A stretch of DNA of 64,000 nt, taken from contig NC_085925.1 in the NCBI RefSeq assembly GCF_035222485.1, positions 124,001 to 188,000 on the forward strand, written 5' to 3'. A program made the translations under genes and the position numbers. How positions within the stretch are numbered: position 1 is the first letter of the stretch; each line of letters begins with the position of its first letter. The notes below the pieces were generated by a model. That model worked only from the letters and a program-made list of their open reading frames with translations. It did not search any database and was not told where the DNA came from. This document shows, in pieces, positions 24,767-34,497 of the stretch. The stretch comes from Podospora pseudoanserina (Eukaryota > Ascomycota > Sordariomycetes > Sordariales > Podosporaceae).

Positions 24767-25395
24767 GTGTATCTGAGCCCTGTATATTACAGGGCCTCAG
24801 AGGCAAAACGATGGCTTGAATCAGCAGTGTTTAGGGACTGCGGTTACCGGAGCGGAGGCTCGGCCTCCGGAAGCAATCCGAGGTCCCGGGAAGCCGAGCG
24901 CTAAGGCCGGTGCCCTGCAGTGGTCAAACGGTAGCGGCAACGTGGCCTGCAGTGGCCAAACGGTAGCGGCAACGTGGCCTGCAGTGGCCAAACGGTAGCG
25001 GCAACGTGGCCTGTAACCTTATATTTGGATAGCGCACTTAGCGGGCGTTCGGGCCCGGGAAACGCGCGTTCAGGCCCGGGAACGGAATCACCCTCGGGGA
25101 GCAAGTAAGAGGCCGATGGCCTATAAGACCTCTGCCTCACACCCTATCCACTGTGGTATTTTTTAGTCTATAAGGTTCAATCAATATACTGGTTCACTAC
25201 ACTCATCAGTGCCTCACAAGCCTATGTTACAGTGATTCTCTTCTATATATTACAGGGCGCCGCCCTGTAATCCTCCTTCCTTCAGTGCCACGGCAACTGT
25301 CGAATGCTGCAGTCAAAGTCTTCTTCGCTCTCAGTGTACTGCGCCGATAGCTATTTGAGCCTATATTTACAGGCCTCAATAGCACCTATTTCAAC
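24767..25395. repeat. GC-rich repeat-derived segment, perhaps an LTR fragment
   Basis: This block is unlike both flanks in composition. It contains a 3 x 32 bp tandem array and several inverted repeats around TTACAGGG, including a perfect 23-bp palindrome at 25249-25271. It lies between two decayed transposase remnants, so it is probably itself an inserted element. Its ends could not be fixed: the bases TTACAGTG occur near 24763 and again near 25226, but no convincing terminal repeats go with them. An old LTR fragment or a small non-autonomous element are the likeliest options. Confidence 0.35.
24915..25010. repeat. Tandem repeat, 3 x 32 bp
   Basis: Three head-to-tail copies of a 32-bp unit containing CTGCAGTGG and GGTAGCGGCAACGTGG. 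The copies are almost identical; the first differs at one base (T for C). The array is GC-rich and shows no RIP-like decay, although the repeats flanking the block do. Confidence 0.85.
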
Positions 25396-25570
25396 ATTAA
25401 TTAATATACCGAGTATAATCTACCGTCTACTTAGCGTATTATAATTACCGATAATAATTAAACTACTAATCTAATAGGCCTGAATTAAATTAAGTACTTT
25501 AATTATTATATAGTATTTCGTATAAAAGGTAAATACCGGTTATTAATCCTTAATGGCTACAAAAGCTATT

Positions 25571-26066
25571 TGTCACAGTTAACCCAACAGCAGGCCGCGC
25601 CACATGTGGGGCGCAGGACGCCCCTAACCTATCGTTAAGGAGGTCAGGGGATGACCAATCAGGGGTAAGCAGAAGTGCTATGGCGCCAAGGCTCATGAGC
25701 ACTCTGCAGGATGCAATGTGCTAGGAGTGATCAGAGGGATAGCACGACGAGCACTTCGCAGGATGCAATGTGCTAGGAGTGATCAGGGGGATAGCACGAC
25801 GAGCACTTTGCAGGATGCAATATGCTAGGAGTGATCGGGGCCGTAGCAGGGCGAGCACCTCACGGTCCTGAGGTCTATATATACGGAGGAACTGGCCGGT
25901 ATAGATAGACAGTTCCGCAGTATGCAATTCAAGCTTGTATTCACGGTATCTAGTGTTTACATTGAGACATCTTATTGTACACTGTTTAGCTGCACCGAGC
26001 CACGATTATTCAGAAGTGCCTTCGACCAGTATCCCTTTCAGAGGTTCTGGATAGGGGTTCGTCACA
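25571..26066. mobile_element. Solo LTR (496 bp) nested in the decayed Fot1-like copy
   Basis: The segment begins TGTCAC and ends GTCACA (TG...CA) and is flanked on both sides by the 5-bp direct repeat CTATT (25566-25570 and 26067-26071), the signature of an LTR retroelement insertion. Removing it rejoins the transposase alignment without a gap. No internal retroelement region is present, so it is a solo LTR left by recombination between the two LTRs of a former element; superfamily (Gypsy or Copia) cannot be told. It is younger than its host element, because it lacks the AT-rich decay seen on both sides. It holds three copies of a 52-bp tandem unit. Confidence 0.82.
25697..25852. repeat. Tandem repeat, 3 x 52 bp, inside the solo LTR
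   Basis: Three adjacent 52-bp units, each starting GAGCACT and containing GCAGGATGCAAT and GTGATC. Units 1 and 2 are nearly identical; unit 3 has diverged at its 3' end. Tandem units of this kind in an LTR often lie in the promoter-proximal part. Confidence 0.85.
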
Positions 26067-26992
26067 CTATTACTTAACCAAATTTAAGCATTATTACTAA
26101 TAAAATAATATTATTATACTCTATATACCTCTATATTCCTTCCACCTCCTCGAGTTACTCAATATTAGTTATTTTAGGCTGCTAAAATAAGCGTACGGTT
26201 ATTAGATCGAAGACTTAATATATATATATATTAACTATATAAATAAGCTCGAATTCCTATATACCTTCCGCAAGGCCTTCTTTACCTTTATAATAAAAAA
26301 GAATATATAAAGTAGCTTTATAGGTACTAGCCTTATACCGTACGATCTAAAGAAAGTACTTTTTAAGCTAAATATAAAGTTTTATACGCTAATACCTTTA
26401 AACTTACGGCCCGGTACTATATAAATTTGGGTCTCCTAAATACTATATAACCCTCGAGAAGCTAACTTATAATTAACGTTTATTAAGACTCGTATTATTA
26501 ACTATTAAAATAGCTCCCCGACTTCGATATTAGCTATAGTGGACCAGCTTACTAAAGGTATAACGGCTATAATATACCAGGTAGCTCTTCTTCGTACAGA
26601 GGTCTCTTCGCTCCGTAAAGCCAATAAGGCACTAAGCAAGCGCCGGAGAGCCAAAAGAATACGTGTGAGGCTTGGAGGGTCACTTACTATACAAGAGGCA
26701 CAGGATCTATTGGATCAGAAGGCCGTGGGCGAGCAGATAATCCAGGAAAATCGACAAAGTAGTGGTGGTACAGGGGGGTCTCGTACGAAGACTTAGTGCT
26801 GTAGTGTATGCGGCAAGCCTGGCCATAACGCGCGCACTTGCCAGGAGGCTGCAGATGCCTCAGACTCAGCTGTTTCTGATGTTATTATAGTTGGTTGATA
26901 GTTTCGTTGTATTATAATGGAGGATGGTATTCGAAGGGTGATTAAAAGTGACCGGCCCACTTATATGACCGACTCGCTTATAAAGTACGTTA

Positions 26993-28014
26993 TGTGAGAT
27001 GAGTATCTTAATCTTAGGTAGGTGAATGACTGTCACATACTAGGACTACTGCTAGCCTGTATCGAGAAGATTATCAGTGTGCACCTATGCAGGCCCATCC
27101 ATCGGCCTGACGACGACTCCCCAAGCATGGCCACCATCACCACGACAGGCGCTATCTCGGGCCAGCCCACGTACATGACACTCGCTTATGCCCTCGAAAC
27201 CATTGTAGATTACACTTTTCTGCGAAAACAGAAAATAACAAGGCTCTACAATCCCTTTGCGGTTACGACAACAGCCGCCACAACCGGCATGGCGACAACG
27301 ACTGGCAACTACACGGACAGACAACTTCGAAGAAGCTGAACGCCTGAGCAAGTTTGTGGGAACTTTTACGATGTCAATTACTAAGTATCCTCGTTTTGAG
27401 TGGCCAAGCAAGGAATATCTGTTCTATAATGTGGAGGAGTGCCCTGGGTCTAACGGGTAGTGTGCGGCGAGTTCAACTATGCGATTGAGCCGCCCTACAT
27501 CCTTGATGTTTCCTGTACCCTCAACGAAACTGACTATCTAAACATGCCGGAGTACCTCTAGCCGTCCGAGTCCACAATGACAGAGGTGACACAACTCATT
27601 CGAGATTTTTGCTCCTCTAAAAACCGATGATCCTACCTGTCTTCAGATGACCAAACGAGTGGGCGGCGAGAAGCGCCCCTAGGTATGTTCGTCTGGAGCA
27701 GATAAATCGGCAGTCGCCGTCACAAACAATCTGGGAGGCCTTTTCCGGGTGTAATAATCATTCATTCACCTTCTACATGACAATGATGGTGAAGCTAAGG
27801 GAGTCGGGGCATGGGGGGGAACTAGATACATTCTTGGGCTATGTCGGTGGTGAAAAAAAGTAACTATGTGCGTTGAAAGTGAAAGGAATTCCGGCACATC
27901 CAGCAGAAGCACCAGCCAAACAAAAAGAGTATTTTTGACAACTGCCTTGACCACCACTGCCGCCGCCATCCTTTTATTGGGGGCTTTATTTCCTGGCGAC
28001 AAAAGTCTGTTTTC
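26993..28014. other. Degenerate coding-like sequence downstream of the transposon, unknown
   Basis: About 1 kb. Two plus-strand stretches read like broken coding sequence: 27327-27460 (NFEEAERLSKFVG then KYPRFEWPSK) and about 27464-27630 (FNYAIEPPYILDVSC then ETDYLNMPEYL), each ended by stops and in different frames. They may be pieces of one decayed gene; no family was recognised. The final 150 bases are the 3' side of the GH7 gene. Confidence 0.3.
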
Positions 28015-29563
28015 TTACACATTGACGGTGGAGCCGATGGGGCCGAAGCGGATGTTGGACCAGACAACCTTGCTGTAGTGTTTGTTAGCATCTGAACTGC
28101 ACAGAGAAGCACAAGAGGCAGGCGAGGGACGTACGCGTTGGGGTAGTTGGCCTTGACCTCGGAGGGAACACCGGAGTCTTGGGCGCAAGGGCCACGGGCA
28201 GCACCGGGCTCGCCCTCCTTCTCAGGGGGGTAGACGGAGTCGAGCCAGAGCATGTTGGCGTAGTGATCAGCCCAGATGGACATGACGAGGACCATGGGGA
28301 TGCGGAGGGCAGCGTTGAGCTGGGGGAAGTCACCGACCTCACGGAAGCGGTTGCGGTCCGTGAAGACATCAAACTGAGTCGAGCAGAACTCAGGGGTGAG
28401 GTTGGGGCTGGCTGGGATGCCGTCAAAGGTGGGAGCGGGAGCGAGGATCTTTTGGCCGTTCTGGACGAAGAATTGCTCAAGGTTGTCATCCTGGAAGCGG
28501 GTGACGACGGTGAACTTCTTGGTGGTGTCGACGGTCTTGCCCTTGCCGTAGAAGTCGGGGTTGCCCATGCGGTAGGGGTTGTAGTCGCAGCCGTTGGCGT
28601 CGCAGCCACCAGCGAAGCGGTCCTCGGAGTAGGTACCACCGCAGGTGTCACGCTCGCAAACGTGGTAGTTGTTGTTCTCGCAGGCGTGGGGGGTGAAGGC
28701 GTAGGCGTGGGCATTGGACTCCCTATTCTGCGTGTTAGCTTTTGTCGACTTGAAAACAAGATGGACCGGGTCGGTTAGACATACCAGACATCGATCTCGG
28801 CGCAGCAACCGCCATAGGGACCGACACCAGCGTTCTCATCGTTGGACGACTCGCGCCAGCCCTCAATGTTGGCCTTGCCACCGACGAACTTGAGATCACG
28901 AGCGCACTGGGCGTCGCAGTACTGTTTCCCCCCCCCCCATCATGTCAGTGGCTGGGAGGCAGGGCAGCGGGTGGGAGAACTTACACCAGTACCGTACTTG
29001 GCACCAGCCTTGTTGGTGGGATAGCTGCGCATGCCACCATCCTCCTCCATGGCGACGAAGTACAGGGCCGAGTTGAGACCGCACTCGACCGTGGAGAGGT
29101 CGACGTCAAAGGTGAACTCGTTGTTCATGAGGGTGAACATCTGGTACTTGGAGGCACCGTTCATGAGGTAGAAACGAGAGCCGACGTTGGTGCCATACTC
29201 GTGCTTGGTGACGAACTTGAGAGTGAGGGAGTCACCGCTGGTGGAAGCACCGTAGGTCTGCTGGTAGTTGCCGGCACCCTCCATCAAGCACTTTGACGCG
29301 CAATCGGTGGCGGTGCTGCAGGCAGCTGTGTTCCAGGCGTTGCCATCGTAGCAGTTGGTGCCGCCTGAGGTGTGGATCCAGCGCCAGTTGGAGTCGATGA
29401 CGACCTCAGCCTGGACGGTCGTGCAATTGGCCTTGCCCGTGCACCTCTTCCAGGTGATTCGGGGGTGAGTCTCGGTCTGCTGGGTGCCGACGCCCTGACC
29501 GGCGACGAGGCCGGTCATGAGGGAACCTGCGGCCAGGTACTGAAGATACTGCTTCATCATCAT
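28015..29563 (-). CDS. GH7 cellobiohydrolase (CBH I type), catalytic domain only
   Basis: Exons 29563-28985, 28921-28785, 28722-28135 and 28072-28015 (introns 63, 62 and 62 nt) give 453 residues. The first of three adjacent ATG codons (29563) sits in a CCACC context and starts the signal peptide; the mature enzyme probably starts at the Gln in AGQGVGTQ. The catalytic EIDVWE motif is intact (Glu235 nucleophile, Asp237, Glu240 acid/base), split by intron 2. Tunnel-loop sequences such as [21 protein letters not shown]-type repeats of Cys and Gly are those of reducing-end processive cellobiohydrolases, not of GH7 endoglucanases. The protein stops at STVNV with no linker or CBM1. It releases cellobiose from crystalline cellulose outside the cell. 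Intron 1 contains a run of about a dozen cytosines on the plus strand. Confidence 0.95.
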
Positions 29564-29655
29564 GGTGGGCAACTCTTGGTGAAAAGATGGAAGAAGGGCT
29601 GGTGTTGCGTGATCGAGAAGAAAGAAGGACGTCGGTAGCACAGCGCGAAAGGTCG

Positions 29656-29661
29656 TTTATA
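29656..29661 (-). promoter_or_regulatory. TATA box of the GH7 gene
   Basis: TATAAA on the minus strand, about 93 bases before the GH7 ATG, followed by a pyrimidine-rich leader. Position and sequence fit a strongly expressed, inducible fungal gene. Confidence 0.6.
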
Positions 29662-31537
29662 TGTTTTCCTGGGTCCAGTCAAGAGAGACTGAATTCGGAC
29701 TGAGAGGGTTCTCAGGCTGTGACGATCCCGACCTCGACTCCCGTGCTGGAGCCTCCCGATTCGGAAACTTGGTTCCAGGCACCACGTGAACCATCCAAAG
29801 AGTCGCTGCGTGGAAGAGTGAGCCGAATTCCCATATCCAAACCTCTGCGGTGCCATGCCATCTAATTGATCAGCCAACGGTTAATCGTCCATTGCGAGAG
29901 GAAGAATCCGCGAGGTGCCTTGGCGGTGGTAGCGAGATAGATTAACTGCCGTGGAGATCTGGGGTAGGCAGATGGAGAAGGCACACGATGTGGTGTGGTG
30001 TGGCGAGCGTAATGTATTGTTGTTTACTTGCCGCCAGGGTTCTTGCTAACCCCCTGCCCCCCTGCCCCTCTGCCCCCCGAATATCATTGCACCTCCACTA
30101 CAGGCAAAAGTAAGAAAGAAAAGAAAAGGGGGCGATCCTCCTTGGTGCAGCACGTAGTAGTAGTAGGCGTCAGGCGTCAGGCGTCACGCCCACTGATGAT
30201 CTCTAGTCTTTTTCCCGGGTCGGTTTGGGCCAGCATTTGGAGGCATCGCAACTGAACACGGAGACTTGGCCCCGCAGTGCAACGTCGTCTCCAACCAGAG
30301 GTCCCTTCCCACAGCCATGTTCCGAGCCGGCCATCTTTTGCTCTAAAGCCAATATAAACGGCAATTAAAATCGGCCCCTCACTGAAGTGCCGAGCCAACT
30401 TCGATCGGACACCCCATTGGTGTTTTTGACGTCGTTGGTAGCCCTCGCCCACTCCATGACACCGTCTCAACCGGCGCCGAGACCGTTGCGGGGGCGGCAG
30501 TTGATGCAAGCCTGGCCGCCCACTGCAACAACACCAGACCTTGGCTTTATATACGGCTGGTATGATCTTAATTATCAGCTTTCGGATGCCTGTACCGGAG
30601 TGCCTTATTTGCCCACGAACCCCTGCACACTTCTTGTACACTCTCGCCTCATTTGTTGCCAATCACCGGGCGTCTGCTGCCAGGTGAGAAGAAAAGATAG
30701 GCGATAGAGGTTGGCGGCCGTGTTTGCCCCGTGAATTTAGCCCGGAGAATGAGCAAAGCGGAGCCCCCCGCTCCGATTCGTGGGTCGGCCGTGTTCGGCC
30801 AGACTACAGTCTCCCATATTATTTTATCTTGTTCCTGCAGTAGGTAGGCAATGAACTGTGCGAGGGCGGTTATTTCGTGCCGGTATCAGTTCCTGTTTCT
30901 CCTCAACAAGATATGCTCTGGGTTAACCTGCTAGTGGGGTCCTCGTTCCTACCTAAGTCTTGACTCCTGAAGGCGAACTGAGCTCTTCAAAGCGGGTTCC
31001 TAATGAAGCCGTAAATGAATAGAAAACAAGCTCTGCTCCGAAAGAACTCTATATTGCGCTATTGTGTTCCACGTAGGGCAGTCATGTGGTGTCGCTTAGC
31101 CACCAGTGACCACATCCCGATCTCTCCAAATGAAAGCTTCTTCTGAGAAATGGGTAGCGACAGTGGAAGGGAAGTCAATTTCCCGGTAGTACACACAAGA
31201 CTTGAGAGAGTTCGGAATGACGGACTGTTATCCGGAATGCAGATGGGCTTGGTTGATTGGAAAAGGAATGGGTTTGTGGTGATCCAAAGGCTCAAGTGAC
31301 GCTTGGAGTGTTGTCTGACGAATGACCAAAATCACCCGGAGATATTGTAATGAAGAACAGGGTGCAGTGTTGCCACTCCCTTGAACAATTACAACATTTT
31401 CAGATGCAGATGGGCCAACATGAAGGTACAATCTTTCAACCCGGACAAGGTCAGCACTGGCCTGGCCAAGTGCACCAGAATACATTGCAATGATATATCA
31501 AACAACATGTATGAGTTATTATTCCCAATAGCTATCA
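29662..31537. other. GH7 promoter region and intergenic sequence
   Basis: About 1.9 kb. A C-rich stretch at about 30049-30078 carries several CCCCT/AGGGG steps, the core of stress-response elements, and CTCCAC near 30093 matches the carbon-repressor CRE-1/CREA consensus on the opposite strand. These are weak, frequent motifs. Plus and minus frames in 30028-30707 overlap and have no domain. From about 31050 onward it is the 3' side of the GMC gene. Confidence 0.4.
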
Positions 31538-33625
31538 TCACCAAGTATGAGCATCAGCCAACACACTCTCAGAAGCCTTCTCGCTGAGCATGAATGTGGG
31601 CAGCACCGGGAACGGGCCTGGTACTCTGGGGAAAGCACTGGCATCGACCACCCTCAAGCCGCGAACGCCCCTCACTCTGAACTTGCTATCCAACACTGCG
31701 TTGGGGTCAGAGTCAGCTCCGATAGCACATGTGCTTGTCGGGTGGTGTCCGAAAATCTGGTTCTTGAGCCACTCAATGTCGGCGGCGTCATCGCATGTGC
31801 CGTCGGCCGACATTCCGCCGGAGCATGGCGGCTCAACAGGAGAAATTGGCCCGAGAGGAGCTGGCACAGAGGCAAATAATCTCCTCACAAACTTGACAGT
31901 GTCCAACTCAGCGGCCAGATCCATGGCCGTGCCAGCGTCACCTTCTTCGAACAAGTGAAAGTTGATGCTCGGCACATCTCTGGGGTCGGCGCTGGTGAGG
32001 AGGACTTTACCGCCGCGCGACTGGGGTCCGATCTTGACGGTCGAGAAGCCAAACATGTTTGGCGGGTCGGGCACAATGCTATCAGTGGGTGGCCAAAAGC
32101 CTCTGAGTGCGAAGAGCCCGCCGACGAGAAACATGTCACGCTCGTTGTAAGCCGGCGAAATGCTTTTCCTAAAGACCGCGTTGAGAGTGGCCCCCTTCAT
32201 GTACGGTCCCTGCTGGCTTTGCCAGAGCGTGACACAAGGGTCCCCGGGTGCTCCAAACCAGCAAGCAGGGTCGGCCGGGTCGGGGGGCGGAGTGGTGAGA
32301 TTGCTGGCCGCGTGGCCGACGATGGGAACCTCGTAGTTGTCTTGCAGGTTGGTGCCCACACCTGGGAGGTTCTTCACCAGAGGAATACCAAAGGAAGCTA
32401 ACTCTTCTGCTGGACCAATGCCCGAGAGCTTCAAGAGCTGGGGTGAGTTGAAGGTGCCACCGGACACAATGACTTCCTTGCGGGCAAAAGCGCAGCCCCA
32501 TGTCCCATTGTTGGAAGCTGTGTTCCTGGGATCTGCTCGATAGACGGACTGCCCTTGGAGGTACTCAATACCTGTTGCCTTGGGCTTGCGGTGGGGGTGA
32601 TTGATATCTTTGAAGGTCACCTTGGTCGCCAGAGTGTTGAGCTGAATCCAGAGCGGATACTTCTTCTTGCCGGCAGCGGTGAGGGCACTGGCGGTCTCCA
32701 GAACAAGATCTCGAGAGGAGAAGCGACGAGCATTCTCGTCCCAGTGAACGGCAGAACCAAATACACCCACACTCTGGTCGCGGGCCGGGTCAAGGGCGTT
32801 GACGTCGGCTGTCAGGTGGTCGACAATATTCAGAGGATCTTGACCGAGGTCGTCGGCAGCCTCAGCCATCACCGTGGTCATGTCGTCTTGCCCCACCCAA
32901 ACAGATTCATCGCTCATGCTTGTGTCAAAATAACCGTTGAAGCCATGACCCGGAGTGCCAGATGGTAGATAGTGGTTGTTCTCTATACGAGCAAAGATGG
33001 ATCGCATGGCGGTAGGGCTGAGAAGAGACGGGTTGTGACATTAGTTCTCTGCCGATTGCCGCGGGAAGAAAAATAAGGGGGTGAGAACTCACTTCCAACT
33101 TGTATCACCGGTCAGATCGGCTATAATTTGCCAATCGCTGTCACTGGGCAAGACGGATGACATGGCGTTGACAGCAGAACTTCCCCCAAGAGTTCCACCG
33201 CGGGGGTAATGAATACCCAAAAGAGTCGCTCCCGCAGGGGGGCTCGTGCCGACATAAAAGGTGCCATCGGTTTTGCGGTACACGCGATGGTTGTGCTGCA
33301 GTAGGCGACTCTCATTTGCGTAATTGCGTACAAAGAAGTCCCATCGCATAGAGGCATCCTGGTAGGGCAAAAAGAATAGCGCCCCAATCTCGGACGTGGG
33401 GTTGTTGCTTTGGTCATCGCCGGCTTCGACCAAGAGCACAGAGTGGCCGGCCTTGGCGAGGTTGGTTGCCAGAGGACCACCTCCAGGTCCAGAACCAACG
33501 ATCACATAATCGTAGACGTTGTCTTCTGGTTTGGTGTAACCACCATGCCCACCCCCGCCGCCACCAAAGGCCGGGATGGCGAAGATGGTCAAGCCGGTGA
33601 GGATGGTTGTTGTGAGGCGTAACAT
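31538..33625 (-). CDS. Secreted GMC flavin oxidoreductase (AA3 family)
   Basis: Exons 33625-33093 and 33017-31538 (intron 75 nt) give 670 residues. The signal peptide MLRLTTTILTGLTIFAIPAFG is followed by a Gly/His-rich stretch and the FAD-binding Rossmann motif VIVGSGPGGG (41-50) with its ribose-binding Glu (LLVEAG). GMC signature 1 is YPRGGTLGGSSAVNAM and signature 2 is SGGTFNSPQLLKLSGIG. The catalytic His is in GHHPTSTCAIG; the partner position lies in a PFPVLPTFM segment where aryl-alcohol and glucose oxidases usually carry His or Asn. It has no cytochrome domain, so it is not cellobiose dehydrogenase. Such enzymes oxidise alcohols, sugars or aldehydes and can supply H2O2 to AA9 enzymes; the actual substrate is unknown. 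Confidence 0.9.
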
Positions 33626-34497
33626 GGTTGGAGGTCAAGATAGGTCTAGTCAGACCTGGCCAAACTTTGGTGGCTCTTTGGACTTGATGATTCGGTGAAA
33701 AGAAACAACAGAGGAGGTTCTCTCATGCTTTATAGATTCTGTAGCCACCAGGTACTAGTCGGGGCTTCTTCGCAAGATGATCCCAAGGTAAGGGACTCGC
33801 CTTCCTGTCTCTGGTCGATTTCCAGCCTCCTGGATCACCTTTAGCTGTTGCGTCCCACTAACAAAGCCGCGATGTTGCGCTGGACCAGGGGTTTCTGTGG
33901 TTGAGCGGGGACGCCTTTCCTTCCCCGGACATTCCAGGCACACCACTGCATGTCAGCACTTCCCCGCTCCGGCCAACTTGTCGGAACAGACCCGCGATTG
34001 GGTGTTCTGGCTACCGAAGGGGGGTGTCGTTGGTGTAGAGAAGATCTCAAGAGAACCCAACATGCCTCCTCGACGTCAGAGCAGAGTCGGCTTGTGGCAT
34101 GGCGCGTTAAGTATGAGGATGTAAAAAATAAAAAATAAAATTAAAAAAACAAGAGATGGAAAGACTAATCTTACCATGATGAGTCTTGGCATCTGCAGGA
34201 AAACGGCTGCCAGCCCCTGTCCATTCCGAGTTGGGTTGCTTTTTGCCCTTGCCAAGGCCTCTACCATGTGCTGTTGTCTGCAGTGGTCCCTTGATGTTGG
34301 TTTCAACGGTCCATCTAACACCTAGAAGGGGAGCCATCAAGGCAATAGTGTGACTGTTTCCCCGCTCGTGGCAGTGGGATCCGGCGACTCGGAAAGGATC
34401 CAGGAAGCTGGTAGCTAAAAAGCCGCCTCACAGACGGACTATTGATTCCTTGCCACGCACATAACAGTGTCTAGTGATGTACCTAGATACCTCATTA
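33626..34497. other. GMC gene promoter and intergenic region
   Basis: About 870 bases. An A/T homopolymer-rich patch lies at about 34120-34155. Small overlapping frames only. The right end is the 3' side of the pectate lyase gene. Confidence 0.4.

Larger units (their letters stand above)
25396..26990 (+). mobile_element. RIP-decayed Fot1/pogo-like DNA transposon copy, 5'-truncated, with a nested solo LTR
   Basis: On both sides of the solo LTR, the plus strand can be aligned codon by codon with the transposase of the 41922-43785 element (TEYNLPST, GKYRLLIL, KLEFL, RKANKALSKRR, EAQDLLDQKAVGEQ). From 25396 to about 26540 it is full of stop codons and very AT-rich, with changes of C to T and G to A as expected for repeat-induced point mutation. 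From about 26560 to 26890 it is nearly undamaged, apart from a stop where the better copy has Gln, just before a C-x2-C-x4-H-x4-C zinc knuckle. The right end carries an inverted-repeat-like terminus to 26990 followed by TA, the expected target duplication. The terminus differs noticeably from the 41922 element, so this is a related subfamily. The 5' third is missing. Confidence 0.8.

Noticed and set aside
25697-25852. CRISPR-like array
   Set aside because: The three units are adjacent head-to-tail copies without spacers, inside an LTR of a eukaryotic genome.
28179-28778. 199-codon plus-strand frame rich in Val, Gly and Glu
   Set aside because: It is the exact antisense of GH7 exon 3, produced by strong codon bias.
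31538-33625. Cellobiose dehydrogenase as the AA9 electron donor
   Set aside because: The protein starts with the FAD domain directly after the signal peptide; there is no N-terminal cytochrome b domain.
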